A DNA stretch of 64,000 bases from Sandarakinorhabdus cyanobacteriorum (lineage in GTDB: Bacteria; Pseudomonadota; Alphaproteobacteria; Sphingomonadales; Sphingomonadaceae). The stretch spans positions 94,891 through 158,890 of the forward strand of contig NZ_NOXT01000121.1 of assembly GCF_002251755.1 (NCBI RefSeq). The letters are read 5' to 3'. A program made the position numbers and the translations under genes. Shown here in pieces: positions 33,629-42,873 of this stretch (position 1 is the first letter of the stretch; every line of letters begins with the position of its first letter). The notes beneath the pieces were generated by a model. That model was given only the letters and a program-made list of their open reading frames with translations. It did not search any database and was not told the DNA's origin.

Positions 33629-33643
33629 CCATTGCACCTTGGT
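33629..33643. promoter_or_regulatory. Shared island element, copy 3
   Basis: CCATTGCACCTTGGT, identical over 15 bases to copy 1. It lies between divergent pedF (79 bp away) and the beta-propeller gene (54 bp away), so one site could serve both. Confidence 0.62.
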
Positions 33644-33697
33644 CCTACATGCCGGGCCGGGCCGGCCTGATAGGCTCCGCATCAAACTTGGGGATTG

Positions 33698-34669
33698 ATG
33701 CGCATGAAACCTCTGGCCCTGATCGCGGCGCTGCTGGCCGGTGCGGCACCGGCAACGGCTCTCGCAGAAACCGTCTATGTCTCCAACGAACGCGCCAATC
33801 TGATCAGCGTCATCGATGGCGCCACGCTGGCGGTGAAGGCGAGCTGGCCGGTGGGCAAGCGGCCGCGCGGCATCATCCTGTCGCGCGATGGCCGGCATCT
33901 CTACATCTGCGCCAGCGATGAAAATGCCGTGCAGGTGGTGGATGTCGCCACCGGCCAGGTCATCGCCGATCTGTCATCGGGCGAGGATCCGGAAATGTTT
34001 GCCCTGTCGGTCGATGGCAAGACGCTGTTTGCCAGCAACGAACGCGATGCGCAGGTCACCGCCATCGATATCGCCGGCCGCCGTGTCGCCTTCCAGACCG
34101 TGGTGGGCGTCGAACCGGAAGGCATGGCCACCTCGCCCGACGGCAAATGGGTGGTCGCCACTTCCGAAACCGACAACAAGCTGCACTGGATCGATATCGC
34201 CAGCGCCAGCCTGAAAGATGAAACCGAGGTCGGCATCCGCCCGCGCCACGCCGAGTTCACCGCTGATGGCCGGCAATTGTGGGCCACCGCCGAAATCGGC
34301 GGCACGCTCCACATCATCGATGTCGCCACCCGCAGGCAAACCGCGCAGATCAGCTTCAGCGTGCCCGGCGTGCCGGCCGAAAAAATCCTGCCGGTCGGCG
34401 TGCGCTTCACGCCCGATGGCAAACAGGCGCTGGTGGCGCTGGGCCGCGCCAATCATGTCGCCATCATCGATGTGGCAACACAAAAGGTCACTGCCCTGGT
34501 CCCGGTCGGCCAACGCGTCTGGCACCTCGCCATTTCGGCTGATGGCACCCGCGCCTATGCCGCCAACGGCCTTTCAGACACGCTGTCGGTGATCGACATC
34601 GCGGCGGCCAGGGTGGTCGCCACCATCCCCCTCGCCCGCGCGCCCTGGGGGGTGGCCGTGGGGAAATAG
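33698..34669 (+). CDS. PQQ-dependent catabolism-associated beta-propeller (YVTN repeat) protein
   Basis: 323 residues. ATG 33698 and ATG 33704 are both possible; a TTG at 33695 is less likely. Signal peptide followed by about seven YVTN-type repeats (VYVSNERANLISVIDGATL, LYICASDENAVQVVDVATG, LFASNERDAQVTAIDIAG and so on, ending AYAANGLSDTLSVIDIAAARVVATI). This single-domain propeller regularly accompanies PQQ alcohol dehydrogenase clusters; its role is unknown, perhaps cofactor or metal handling. Divergent from pedF with a shared candidate site. Confidence 0.9.
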   Translation: MRMKPLALIAALLAGAAPATALAETVYVSNERANLISVIDGATLAVKASWPVGKRPRGIILSRDGRHLYICASDENAVQVVDVATGQVIADLSSGEDPEMFALSVDGKTLFASNERDAQVTAIDIAGRRVAFQTVVGVEPEGMATSPDGKWVVATSETDNKLHWIDIASASLKDETEVGIRPRHAEFTADGRQLWATAEIGGTLHIIDVATRRQTAQISFSVPGVPAEKILPVGVRFTPDGKQALVALGRANHVAIIDVATQKVTALVPVGQRVWHLAISADGTRAYAANGLSDTLSVIDIAAARVVATIPLARAPWGVAVGK

Positions 34670-34796
34670 GCCACCGGCATTATACCCTGCCGCCGATTTG
34701 CCCCCCCATAGTTCAATACAGGCCACCGCCGGCTTCCCCCACCCTGATGCTCCAGCCGCCCAGCATGGGGCGGTGCCCAAAGGGGGGAGAGACACC

Positions 34797-36206
34797 ATGA
34801 AGACCGCATTGGCGCTTGGCGCCGCTGGCGCGCTGGCCCTGCTGGCCGCCGCACCCGCCGCTGCCCAGGCTGCATCACCGCTCGACGCCACCGATCAGCT
34901 GCTGCTGCGCCTCAAGGAAAAGGGCATCCTGTCCGACGAGGAATATGCCGCGCTGGCCAAGCTGAAACAGGCGCAGCCGGCACCCGCCGCCGCCCTGCCC
35001 GCCGCCGCGCCCGCGCCGCAAACCGCCGCGGCCGAAGCGTTGTCGGGAAAGCGCGTCGTCACCATGTCCAAATCCGGTGTCGGCCTGGAACTGGGCGATG
35101 TCACCCTCACCTTCTCCGGCTCGATCAACGGCTTCTACAGCCACGACAGCGGCAACCGCACCGGCCCCGCCAGCACGGTGGTCGGCGGCCTCGCCACTGT
35201 GGGCGGCAGCACCTCGGCGGTGCGCAATGGCCTGCTGCCGGGCTTCCTCAAGGTCGATGTCACCACCACCCAGGGCGGCTGGGATGTCGGCGCCCACTTC
35301 GGCCTCTATCCCGGCATCAACAGCGTTTCCCATGTCGGCGGCGCCAACAGCGGCGGCACCCCGCAGGCGCTGGCCACCAGCGGCATCGATGCCCGCGAAA
35401 CCTATCTCACCTTCGGCAAGGCCAATTTCGGCGAGGTGAAGATCGGCCGTGCCATCGGCCTGTTCGGCCAGGATGCCATATTGAACGACATCACCCTGCT
35501 GTCGGTCGGCACGGCCGCCGGCAATGCCGCCCCGTCCAACACCTCGCTGGGCCGCATCGGGGTTGGCTATATCTACACCGATTTCCAGCCGCAGATCACC
35601 TACACCACACCGAAATTCGGCGGCTTCCAGCTGGCGGCCGGCGCCTTCATGCCGCTGGTCACCGTCGGCCTCAACGAAGTCAACGACACGCCGGGCTTCC
35701 AGGCCCGCCTGTCCTGGGATGGAACGCTTGGCGGGGTCGGCGTCCACGCCTGGCTGTCGGGCATCACCCAGGATCACAACCCGGTCGGCGGGCTGGGCTA
35801 CACCGGGCGCGGTCTTGATTTCGGCACCAAGCTCACCGCCGGCGGCGCCTCGCTGCTCGGCTATTATTACACCGGCAAGGGCCTCGGCACGACCGGCCTG
35901 TTCATCCTGTCCACCGATGCCGCCGGCAAGGCGCGCGGCTCCGATGGCTTCTACCTGCAGGACACCTACACGGTGGGCAAGGTCACGCTGGGCGCCTCCT
36001 ATGGCGAAAGCCGGCTCGATCTCACCCGCGGGGAGGTCAACCCCACCCTGCTCAAGCGCAACAGCAGCTAGGTTGGCCAGCTGCGCTATGGCCTGACCAG
36101 CTGGGTCACGCTGGTCGGCGAATATACCCACACGCGCAGCACCGCCCACGGCGGCAACCGCGCCAGTTCCGACACGGTGGCCGCCGGCGCCATCCTGTTC
36201 TTCTGA
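34797..36206 (+). pseudogene. Porin-like outer-membrane protein interrupted by in-frame TAG
   Basis: ATG 34797 follows GGGGGGAGAG. Signal peptide, a short coiled-coil-like segment (LDATDQLLLRLKEKGILSDEEYAAL), an Ala/Pro linker, then a beta-barrel (LTFSGSINGFYSHDSG, YLTFGKANFGEVKIGRAIGLFGQD). Translation stops at TAG 36069-36071 after LLKRNSS. The same frame continues 44 codons with ordinary porin C-terminal strands (QLRYGLTSWVTLVGEYTHTR) and a terminal Phe (AAGAILFF), then TGA. The truncated form lacks the last strands and the C-terminal Phe needed for outer-membrane assembly. The gene lies in the alcohol island between the propeller and acs genes. Confidence 0.85.
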
Positions 36207-36212
36207 ACCCTT

Positions 36213-36237
36213 GGGCCCGGCCGCCGAGGCCGGGCCC
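36213..36237. terminator. Strong hairpin after the porin-like gene
   Basis: A perfect 10 bp stem GGGCCCGGCC / GGCCGGGCCC with a 5 nt loop, 6 bp after the final TGA of the interrupted porin reading frame and 17 bp before acs. That the terminator sits after the downstream TGA, not the amber codon, supports the longer frame as the ancestral gene. Confidence 0.65.
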
Positions 36238-36254
36238 ACCAACGGAGCATCGCC

Positions 36255-38195
36255 ATGGCCGAAACCATTGTCCCCGTGCCCGCCCAGTGGGCCGCCACCG
36301 CCCATGTCGATGCCGCCGCCTATGCCCGGCTGCACGCGCAAAGCCTGGCCGATCCGCAAGCCTTCTGGGCGCGGGAGGCCGGCATCATCGACTGGATCCG
36401 CCCGCCCAGCGTGGCGGATGCCAGCAATTTCAATGCCGATGGCTTTGGCATCAGCTGGTTCGCCGATGGCCAGCTCAACGTGGCGGCCAATTGCCTCGAT
36501 CGCCATCTGGCCACCCGCGCCAACCAGCCGGCGATCATCTGGGAAGGCGATGACCCTGGCGACAGCCGGGTGCTCAGCTATGCCGATCTCCACGCCCTCA
36601 CCTGCCGCATCGCCAATGTGCTGAAGGCGCAAGGCGTGCGCCCCGGTGACCGGGTCATCCTCTATCTGCCGATGATCCCCGAAGCCGCTGCCGCCATGCT
36701 GGCCTGCGCGCGCATCGGCGCCATCCATGCCGTGGTGTTCGGCGGCTTCTCGCCCGAAGCGCTGGCCGGCCGCATCCAGGATTGCGGCGCGAAGATCGTC
36801 ATCACCGCCGATGAAGGCCTGCGCGCCGGCAAGCATGTGCCCTTGAAAGCCAATGTCGATCAGGCGCTCGAGCATTGTCCCGATGTTGCCCATGTGCTGG
36901 TGGTGCGCCGCACCGGCGGCGCGGTTGCCATGCAGGCCGGGCGCGATCTCTATCTGGATGAACTGCTGCCGCGTGTCGCCGCCACCTGCCCGCCAGAGGT
37001 GATGGAGGCCGAAAGCCCGCTGTTCATCCTCTACACCAGCGGCTCCACCGGCAAGCCCAAGGGCGTGCTGCACACATCCGGCGGCTATCTGGTGTGGGCG
37101 GCGATGACCCATCATTATGTCTTCGATCACCGCCCCGGCGAGGTCTATTGGTGCACCGCCGATATCGGCTGGGTCACCGGCCACAGCTATGGCGTCTATG
37201 GCCCGCTTGCCAACGGCGCCACCAGCCTGATGTTCGAAGGCGTGCCCAGCCACCCCGATCATGGCCGCTTCTGGCAGATTGTCGAAAAATGGCGCGTCGC
37301 CACCCTCTACTCCGCCCCCACCGCCATCCGCGCCCTGATGCGCGAGGGCGAGGATTGGGTGAAGGCCCATGATCTGTCCTCGCTGCGCCTGCTCGGCAGC
37401 GTCGGCGAACCGATCAACCCCGAAGCCTGGGACTGGTATCACCGTTTTGTCGGCGGCCGGCGCTGCCCCATCGTTGACACCTGGTGGCAAACCGAAAACG
37501 GCGGTGCGCTGATCACGCCGCTGCCGGGTGCCACCGCGCTGAAACCCGGATCGGCCAGCCTGCCCATGTTCGGCGTCGAACCGGTGCTGGTCGATGGCGA
37601 AGGGCGCATCCTCGATGGTGCCGCGCAAGGCAATCTCTGCCTCGCCCGCTCCTGGCCCGGCCAGATGCGCGGCATCTGGGGCGAGCCCGCCCGCTTCTTC
37701 GATGCCTATTTCTCCACCTTCCCCGGCCTCTATTTCACCGGTGATGGCTGCCGGCGCGATGAGGATGGCTATCACTGGATCACGGGCCGGGTCGATGATG
37801 TGATCAATGTCTCCGGCCACCGCATGGGCTCGGCCGAGGTGGAATCCGCCCTTGTCGCCCATCCGCTGGTCGCCGAAGCCGCGGTGGTGGGCGTCGCCCA
37901 TGATCTGAAGGGCCAGGGCATTTATGCCTATGTCATCCTCAACGCCGGCGAGGAGGCCAGCGAAGCCCTGCGCCGCGAGCTCATCGCCTGGGTGCGGCGC
38001 GAGATCGGCCCCATCGCCACCCCCGATGCCATCCACTTCGCGCCCGGCCTGCCAAAAACCCGCAGCGGCAAGATCATGCGCCGTATCCTGAGGAAAATCG
38101 CCGAAAACGACACCGCCAGCCTGGGGGACACCAGCACGCTGGCCGATCCCACGGTGGTGGAAGCGCTTATCGACACGCGGCCGGTTCCCGCCTAA
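36255..38195 (+). CDS. acsA: Acetyl-CoA synthetase
   Basis: 646 residues, normal length. The AMP-forming motifs are [77 protein letters not shown] and the acetylatable Lys in [16 protein letters not shown]. Reaction: acetate + ATP + CoA to acetyl-CoA + AMP + PPi, in the cytosol. It completes the route alcohol-aldehyde-acid-acyl-CoA encoded in this island, as in pseudomonad ethanol oxidation clusters. Start chosen after GGAGC; a weak site. Confidence 0.96.
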   Translation: MAETIVPVPAQWAATAHVDAAAYARLHAQSLADPQAFWAREAGIIDWIRPPSVADASNFNADGFGISWFADGQLNVAANCLDRHLATRANQPAIIWEGDDPGDSRVLSYADLHALTCRIANVLKAQGVRPGDRVILYLPMIPEAAAAMLACARIGAIHAVVFGGFSPEALAGRIQDCGAKIVITADEGLRAGKHVPLKANVDQALEHCPDVAHVLVVRRTGGAVAMQAGRDLYLDELLPRVAATCPPEVMEAESPLFILYTSGSTGKPKGVLHTSGGYLVWAAMTHHYVFDHRPGEVYWCTADIGWVTGHSYGVYGPLANGATSLMFEGVPSHPDHGRFWQIVEKWRVATLYSAPTAIRALMREGEDWVKAHDLSSLRLLGSVGEPINPEAWDWYHRFVGGRRCPIVDTWWQTENGGALITPLPGATALKPGSASLPMFGVEPVLVDGEGRILDGAAQGNLCLARSWPGQMRGIWGEPARFFDAYFSTFPGLYFTGDGCRRDEDGYHWITGRVDDVINVSGHRMGSAEVESALVAHPLVAEAAVVGVAHDLKGQGIYAYVILNAGEEASEALRRELIAWVRREIGPIATPDAIHFAPGLPKTRSGKIMRRILRKIAENDTASLGDTSTLADPTVVEALIDTRPVPA

Positions 38196-38225
38196 CGTCC
38201 GCCCGGGTCAAGAGGGGGAGACGTT

Positions 38226-38762
38226 GTGAGCCGTTACAGCAAGGGTGCCATCATCCTGCACTGGTTGATGGCCGTGATGATCATCGGCAATCTGGCCGGC
38301 GGCTTCCTGCATGATTTCGTGCCCACCGAAGGCGGCCAGCGCGCGCTGGTGATGGGCCTGCACAAAAGCTTCGGCCTCACCATCATCGCCCTCACCCTCC
38401 TGCGCATCGGCTGGCGCGTGGCCAACCCGCCGCCCGCCTTCCCGCATTATTTCACCGGCGGCGAACGGCTGCTGGCCAAGGCGGCCCATGGAGCCTTCTA
38501 TCTCCTCATGCTGGCCATTCCCGTCTCCGGCTGGGTGATGGCCGATCGCAACACAAGGCCGCTCAGCTTCTTCGGCGCGCTCGACGTGCCCAAGTTCGGG
38601 GTGGACAAGTCCATCGCCGATGCCGCCCACGAACTGCACGAAACCCTGGGCTGGGTGATGCTGGCGCTGCTCGCCCTGCACATCATCGGCCTGTTGAAAC
38701 ATCTGGTGCTGGATCGCGACAATCTGCTGGTCCGCATGGGCCTGGGCAGCAGCCGCGCCTGA
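38226..38762 (+). CDS. Cytochrome b561 family membrane protein
   Basis: 178 residues from GTG 38226 behind GGGGGAG. Four hydrophobic segments with paired His: GAIILHWLMAVMIIGNL, LVMGLHKSFGLTIIAL, HGAFYLLMLAIPVSGWVM and HELHETLGWVMLALLALHIIGLLKH. This is the di-haem YodB/b561 pattern, moving electrons between quinol and soluble carriers in the inner membrane. It sits 30 bp after acs, so may belong to the alcohol oxidation island, and 3 bp before ung. Confidence 0.9.
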   Translation: MSRYSKGAIILHWLMAVMIIGNLAGGFLHDFVPTEGGQRALVMGLHKSFGLTIIALTLLRIGWRVANPPPAFPHYFTGGERLLAKAAHGAFYLLMLAIPVSGWVMADRNTRPLSFFGALDVPKFGVDKSIADAAHELHETLGWVMLALLALHIIGLLKHLVLDRDNLLVRMGLGSSRA

Positions 38763-38765
38763 ACC

Positions 38766-39449
38766 ATGGCCGAAATCAAGTTGCACGACAGCTGGCGCAC
38801 ACCCCTGGCCGGCGAGTTCGCCGCTCCCTACATGGCCGCCCTGAAGGCGTTTCTGCTGGCCGAAAAACAGGCCGGCAAACAGATTTTCCCCAAGGGCAGC
38901 TCATGGTTCCGCGCGCTGGATCTCACCCCGCTGGATGATGTGCGCGTCGTCATCCTGGGCCAGGATCCCTATCACGGCCCCGGCCAGGCCCATGGCCTCG
39001 CCTTCTCCGTCCTTCCCGGCGTGCGCGTGCCGCCCAGCCTCGTCAACATCTACAAGGAACTGCAGGCCGATCTCGGCATCGTGCCTGCTGCCCATGGCTT
39101 TCTGGAACATTGGGCCCGCCAAGGCGTGCTGCTGCTCAATTCCAGCCTGACCGTGGAGCAGGGCCTCGCAGCCAGCCACCAGGGCCGCGGCTGGGAACGC
39201 TTCACCGATGCCGTCATCCGCCTGGTCGCCGCCCGCGAGCAGCCTTGCGCCTTCCTGCTGTGGGGCAGCCATGCCCAGAAAAAGGCCGGCTTCGTCGATG
39301 CCGGCCACCACCTGGTCCTGAAGGCGCCGCACCCCTCGCCCTTGTCGGCTCATAATGGCTTCTTCGGCTGCCGCCACTTCAGCCGCACCAACCAATGGCT
39401 CGAACAACAGGGCCAGCCACCGATCAATTGGGCGCTGCCGCCTGTCTAG
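38766..39449 (+). CDS. ung: Uracil-DNA glycosylase (family 1)
   Basis: 227 residues. Catalytic Asp in the water-activating motif [21 protein letters not shown], and the DNA-intercalating loop in [21 protein letters not shown], here with HPSP-x-SAH rather than HPSPLSAYRGF but within family variation. Removes uracil from DNA to start base excision repair. It begins 3 bp after the cytochrome b561 stop and is likely co-transcribed with it, though functionally unrelated. Confidence 0.95.
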   Translation: MAEIKLHDSWRTPLAGEFAAPYMAALKAFLLAEKQAGKQIFPKGSSWFRALDLTPLDDVRVVILGQDPYHGPGQAHGLAFSVLPGVRVPPSLVNIYKELQADLGIVPAAHGFLEHWARQGVLLLNSSLTVEQGLAASHQGRGWERFTDAVIRLVAAREQPCAFLLWGSHAQKKAGFVDAGHHLVLKAPHPSPLSAHNGFFGCRHFSRTNQWLEQQGQPPINWALPPV

Positions 39450-39451
39450 GG

Positions 39452-39643
39452 TCAGGCCGGGAACGGCTTTGTCACCAGCCGGTTGTCACGCCACACCTCG
39501 GCCGTGGCGTTGCCAGCCATTTCCCGCGCCAGCCGCGCCGCCTCGGCATCGCTTCGGCACAGCAATTGGTGGCCGCTGTTGATGCGGCCGAACTGATCCA
39601 GAATGAAAATGCGATAACGCTGCACCCTGGCCGAAATGCACAT
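39452..39643 (-). CDS. Small hypothetical protein
   Basis: 63 residues from ATG 39643; the frame stays open further upstream to 39772. No signal peptide or membrane segment. The core YRIFILDQFGRINSG..CRSDAEAARLAREMA..AEVWRDNRLV is a pattern seen in short sphingomonad proteins of unknown function (a beta-hairpin followed by a helix and a strand). Converges on ung with 2 bp between them. Coding status rests on this pattern, so moderate confidence. Confidence 0.55.
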   Translation of the reverse strand: MCISARVQRYRIFILDQFGRINSGHQLLCRSDAEAARLAREMAGNATAEVWRDNRLVTKPFPA

Positions 39644-39848
39644 CGCGTGCCAACCGGGCGCAGCTGAAACTTCAATGGCTTGATCGGTCGGCCCGATCCG
39701 GCTGTAAGAAAATCCGCGCCAACCCGGCCCCAGAACGGCCGCGCATACCGACTTTCGTCGGTGTCCAAACATAACAAAAACGTAATGATTTCATCGGCAT
39801 CACGGCCACTGGCCCATATGTCCAGCAGGGCATATCCTGAACCCAGCC

Positions 39849-41516
39849 ATGCTGAAGAAGATCCTCACCCACAATCGGGCCGATCGCGTCAGTGCGCTGG
39901 CCCGGGTGGCGCTGGCGCTGCCCACGCTGGGTGCGGTGCTCTATGATCCGCCCCAGCCCCAGGCCTATGCCCCCTGGGTGTTCGGCCTGCTGCTGGCCTA
40001 TGCCGCCATGGCGGCGCTGGTGGCGCTGGTGGTCTGGCGCCGGCCCCTGTCGGCGCCCCCGATCGGCCAATATGTCCATGTCATCGATGTGGCGATGTTC
40101 GGCGCGCTGGTCTTCCTCACCCGCGGCGTCATCAGTCCGCTCTTCCCGCTCTATCTCTTCTCGGTGCTGTCGGCCACGCTGCGCTGGGATTGGCGCGGCG
40201 CGCTGGGCACCAGCATCGCCATCATCCTGCTGTTCCTTGCCGCCGCGGCGCTGCCGGGCACCCAGCTCGATGTCGGCGAGGATGATCTGCTGCGCTTCGT
40301 CGTCCGCCTGGGCCAGATCATCGTCATCGGCGCCCTGCTTGCCTATATCGGCGTCCAGCGCGAACGCTATTGGCGCGAGCTGATGCGCCTGGCCCGGCCG
40401 GTGGAGGCGCAGGCCGCCACCATTCCCGATGCGATCCGCCTCTGCCTCGCCCATGTCCGCAGCTTTTTCGGCGTGACCAGCGCCATCTTCATCTGGGAAT
40501 CGCGCGACGAACCGGGCTGGCGGATCATGCGCGATGGCGATGGCCCACCGCTGCCGCCGCTGCCGGGTCAGGGCTGGGCCGGGCCCGTGGCGGGCGGCGT
40601 CGCCGGCTCCACCTTCGAATATCGGGCCGATGGCCGCGATTGCCGCCGCTATGATGGCGATGGCACCCTGCACACCGTCACCGGCCAGCTGCTCGATCCC
40701 CAACTGGCCGCCGCCTGGGGCATGGCCGAAGGCATCGCCACCGCGATCAGCTGCGATGCGCTGGATGGCTGGCTGCTGATCCCGAAAGCGGCGACGGTCG
40801 ATGATCTCTACCTTGCACGCGCCCTGTCGGTGCAACTGGGCGCCGCGCTGGGCAATGCCGCCGCGGCCGATGCCTGGCGCGATGCCGCCGCGCGAGAGGA
40901 GCGGGTGCGCGTTGCCCATGATCTGCACGATGGCATCCTGCAGTTCCTCACCGGTCTTTCGCTGCAGCTGCGCCTGATGGATCGGCAGATCACCACCGAT
41001 CCCGAGGCGGTGGCGGGCCGCATCGCCACCCTGTCCGCCGCGCTGCGCCAGGAACAGCAGGATCTGCGCCGCGTGCTGGAAGGCATCCGCCCGCGCGCGT
41101 CGGGCCCGGCCGAACCCGGCGGCCCGATGGCGGATTGGCTGCCAGGCCTGGCCCGGCAGTGGGACATCAGCATCGCGGCCGACATCGCGGCCGAACCGCC
41201 ACCGGCCGTCGCCGACGATATCCGCCTGATCACCCGCGAAGCTGTCGCCAATGCCGTGCGCCACGGCGGCGCCCGCCATGTCAGCGTGCACAGCGCCGCC
41301 ACAGCCGATGCCTGGCACCTTGCCATTGTCGACAATGGCCATGGCTTTGCCGTGCCCGGCCAGTTCACCGCCGAAAGCCTGCGCCAGCGCAACATGGGCC
41401 CACGCTCGATCATGCACCGGCTTGCGCAACTGGGCGGGCAACTGCGGCTGGAAACCGGGCCGCAGGGCACCAGGCTCGACATGTGTTTTTCCACCCCGGC
41501 AAAGGCCCACCCATGA
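39849..41516 (+). CDS. NarL-type sensor histidine kinase
   Basis: 555 residues. Five to six hydrophobic segments in the first ~165 residues form a membrane sensor; residues ~185-340 form a cytosolic GAF-like region. HisKA_3 dimerisation domain with His357 in RVAHDLHDGILQFLTGLSLQL, then HATPase with LITREAVANAVRHGGA and DNGHGF. Its stop overlaps the ATG of the response regulator by 4 bp. Signal unknown; no linked target operon is evident. Confidence 0.92.
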   Translation: MLKKILTHNRADRVSALARVALALPTLGAVLYDPPQPQAYAPWVFGLLLAYAAMAALVALVVWRRPLSAPPIGQYVHVIDVAMFGALVFLTRGVISPLFPLYLFSVLSATLRWDWRGALGTSIAIILLFLAAAALPGTQLDVGEDDLLRFVVRLGQIIVIGALLAYIGVQRERYWRELMRLARPVEAQAATIPDAIRLCLAHVRSFFGVTSAIFIWESRDEPGWRIMRDGDGPPLPPLPGQGWAGPVAGGVAGSTFEYRADGRDCRRYDGDGTLHTVTGQLLDPQLAAAWGMAEGIATAISCDALDGWLLIPKAATVDDLYLARALSVQLGAALGNAAAADAWRDAAAREERVRVAHDLHDGILQFLTGLSLQLRLMDRQITTDPEAVAGRIATLSAALRQEQQDLRRVLEGIRPRASGPAEPGGPMADWLPGLARQWDISIAADIAAEPPPAVADDIRLITREAVANAVRHGGARHVSVHSAATADAWHLAIVDNGHGFAVPGQFTAESLRQRNMGPRSIMHRLAQLGGQLRLETGPQGTRLDMCFSTPAKAHP

Positions 41517-42145
41517 CCCGCTTGCTGCTCGCCGATGATCACCCGATCGTGCTCGAAGGGCTCGCCGCCCTGCTGCAGGCCGAAGGGTTCGACATTGTCG
41601 CCCGCTGCCCCAATGGCGATGCCGCCACCGCCGCCATTGCCACGCACGATCCCGATATCGCCGTGCTGGATATCCAGGTGCCCGGCGCCAGCGGCCTTGC
41701 CATCCTGCGCGGCATCCGCAGCCGCGGCGCCGCCCGGCCCAAGGTGATCATCCTCACCGCCAGCCTGGATCAGAACCAGATTGTCGAGGCGGTGGAACTG
41801 GAGGCCGATGGCCTGGTGCTGAAGGAACAGGTGGCCGACCGCATTGTCGAATGCATCGAGAATGTCGCCAGCGGCGTGCAGTGGATCGACAATGATGTGC
41901 TGAAGCGCGTGATCGGCGATCTGGCCCGCCGCGAAGCCCGCGCCGTTGCCACCAAGCCGCTGTCCGCCCGCGAAACCGAAGTGGCGCGGCTGGCGGCGCG
42001 CGGCCTGCGCAACCGCGACATCGGCCAGGCCCTGGGCCTCACCGAAAGCACGGTGAAGATGCACATGGGCAACGCCTTCGACAAGCTGGGCGTCTCCAGC
42101 CGCGCCGAACTGGCCGCCATGGCCCGCGATCTGGGACTGGCCTGA
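41513..42145 (+). CDS. LuxR/NarL-type response regulator
   Basis: 210 residues. Receiver with DD at 8-9, phospho-acceptor Asp53 in IAVLDIQVPG, Thr in IILTAS, Lys in LVLKEQ; C-terminal HTH in LSARETEVARLAARGLRNRDIGQALGLTESTVKMHMGNAFDKLGV. Translationally coupled to the kinase upstream (ATGA). Cognate pair by position; target genes unknown. Confidence 0.94.
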   Translation: MTRLLLADDHPIVLEGLAALLQAEGFDIVARCPNGDAATAAIATHDPDIAVLDIQVPGASGLAILRGIRSRGAARPKVIILTASLDQNQIVEAVELEADGLVLKEQVADRIVECIENVASGVQWIDNDVLKRVIGDLARREARAVATKPLSARETEVARLAARGLRNRDIGQALGLTESTVKMHMGNAFDKLGVSSRAELAAMARDLGLA

Positions 42146-42193
42146 ACCAGCCCCCACCCGTCCGCCCAGGCCAGCCCGCCCAGGCCAGCCGGC

Positions 42194-42694
42194 TCAGGCC
42201 AGCCGGCGCTGCCGCCGCGCGGCCAGGCCCACCACGCCAAACCCGGCGATCATCAGCGCCCAGCTGTCGGGCTCCGGCACGGCGGCGATCGCAAAGGTGC
42301 CAGCCTTCAGCCCGCTGCCGGGGTTGAACAGATCACCCTTCTTGGCGGTGAACACCGGGGCAGACGCCGGTCCAGCAAACAGCACCGCGCCGTTCAGCGT
42401 GTAGTTCAGGCCCGACGGCCCGTTCACCGCGATGCCCCCACTGTGCAGGAAGGTCAGCTTGCCAAACTCCGCCGGCGTGCCATTCACATCACCGCCGACG
42501 TTCAGATACTGCGGGCCCAGCCCGGTCACCGCATCGGGGGTATGGGCCAGCTCCGGCACGATCACCCTGCTCTTGTTGGCCCAGTCATAATGGCGATAGC
42601 GAAAATGCGTCGCCGCAGCCGGTGCCGCCGTCGCGGCGATCAGCGCAACAACGGCCATCGCCCGGAGCCCGCGCCCCAGCGTGAACATGCCCAT
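42194..42694 (-). CDS. PEP-CTERM sorting-domain protein, small
   Basis: 166 residues from ATG 42694 (a second ATG two codons on). Signal peptide, a ~110-residue unremarkable beta-rich middle (FRYRHYDWANKSRVIVPEL, LNVGGDVNGTPAEFGKLTFL), and a C-terminal tripartite sorting signal: VPEPDSWALMIAGFGVVGLAARRQRR (PEP motif, hydrophobic helix, basic tail). Exported and processed by an exosortase encoded elsewhere. Function unknown. Confidence 0.85.
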   Translation of the reverse strand: MGMFTLGRGLRAMAVVALIAATAAPAAATHFRYRHYDWANKSRVIVPELAHTPDAVTGLGPQYLNVGGDVNGTPAEFGKLTFLHSGGIAVNGPSGLNYTLNGAVLFAGPASAPVFTAKKGDLFNPGSGLKAGTFAIAAVPEPDSWALMIAGFGVVGLAARRQRRLA

Positions 42695-42873
42695 CGTCAA
42701 TTGCCCCCAGTTCCGCCCGGCCAACATGGCCGGTGCGCCTGGCCAGATGCGGGAACGATGGTCAGCAAATCAAGCATTTGTTTGTTCATCTTAACAATTT
42801 CACAAGGATTTCACACCCCTTGCCAGCCCGCCTGACCGGGGCCACACTGGAAGCACAACCGGGGGACTGTCTG

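Noticed and set aside
34797..36206. Alternative genetic code or selenocysteine/pyrrolysine recoding to explain the TAG and TGA interruptions
   Set aside because: Both codons end many other genes here normally, two different stops are involved, and no recoding hairpin follows directly. Mutation or sequence error is simpler.
34875..38036. 1053-codon minus-strand frame across the porin and acs genes
   Set aside because: Shadow frame; acs and porin patterns are clear on the plus strand, and it spans their intergenic terminator.
42146..42193. CCAGGCCAGC repeats between the response regulator and the PEP-CTERM gene
   Set aside because: Short, imperfect and low complexity in GC-rich DNA; not enough to call a functional repeat.
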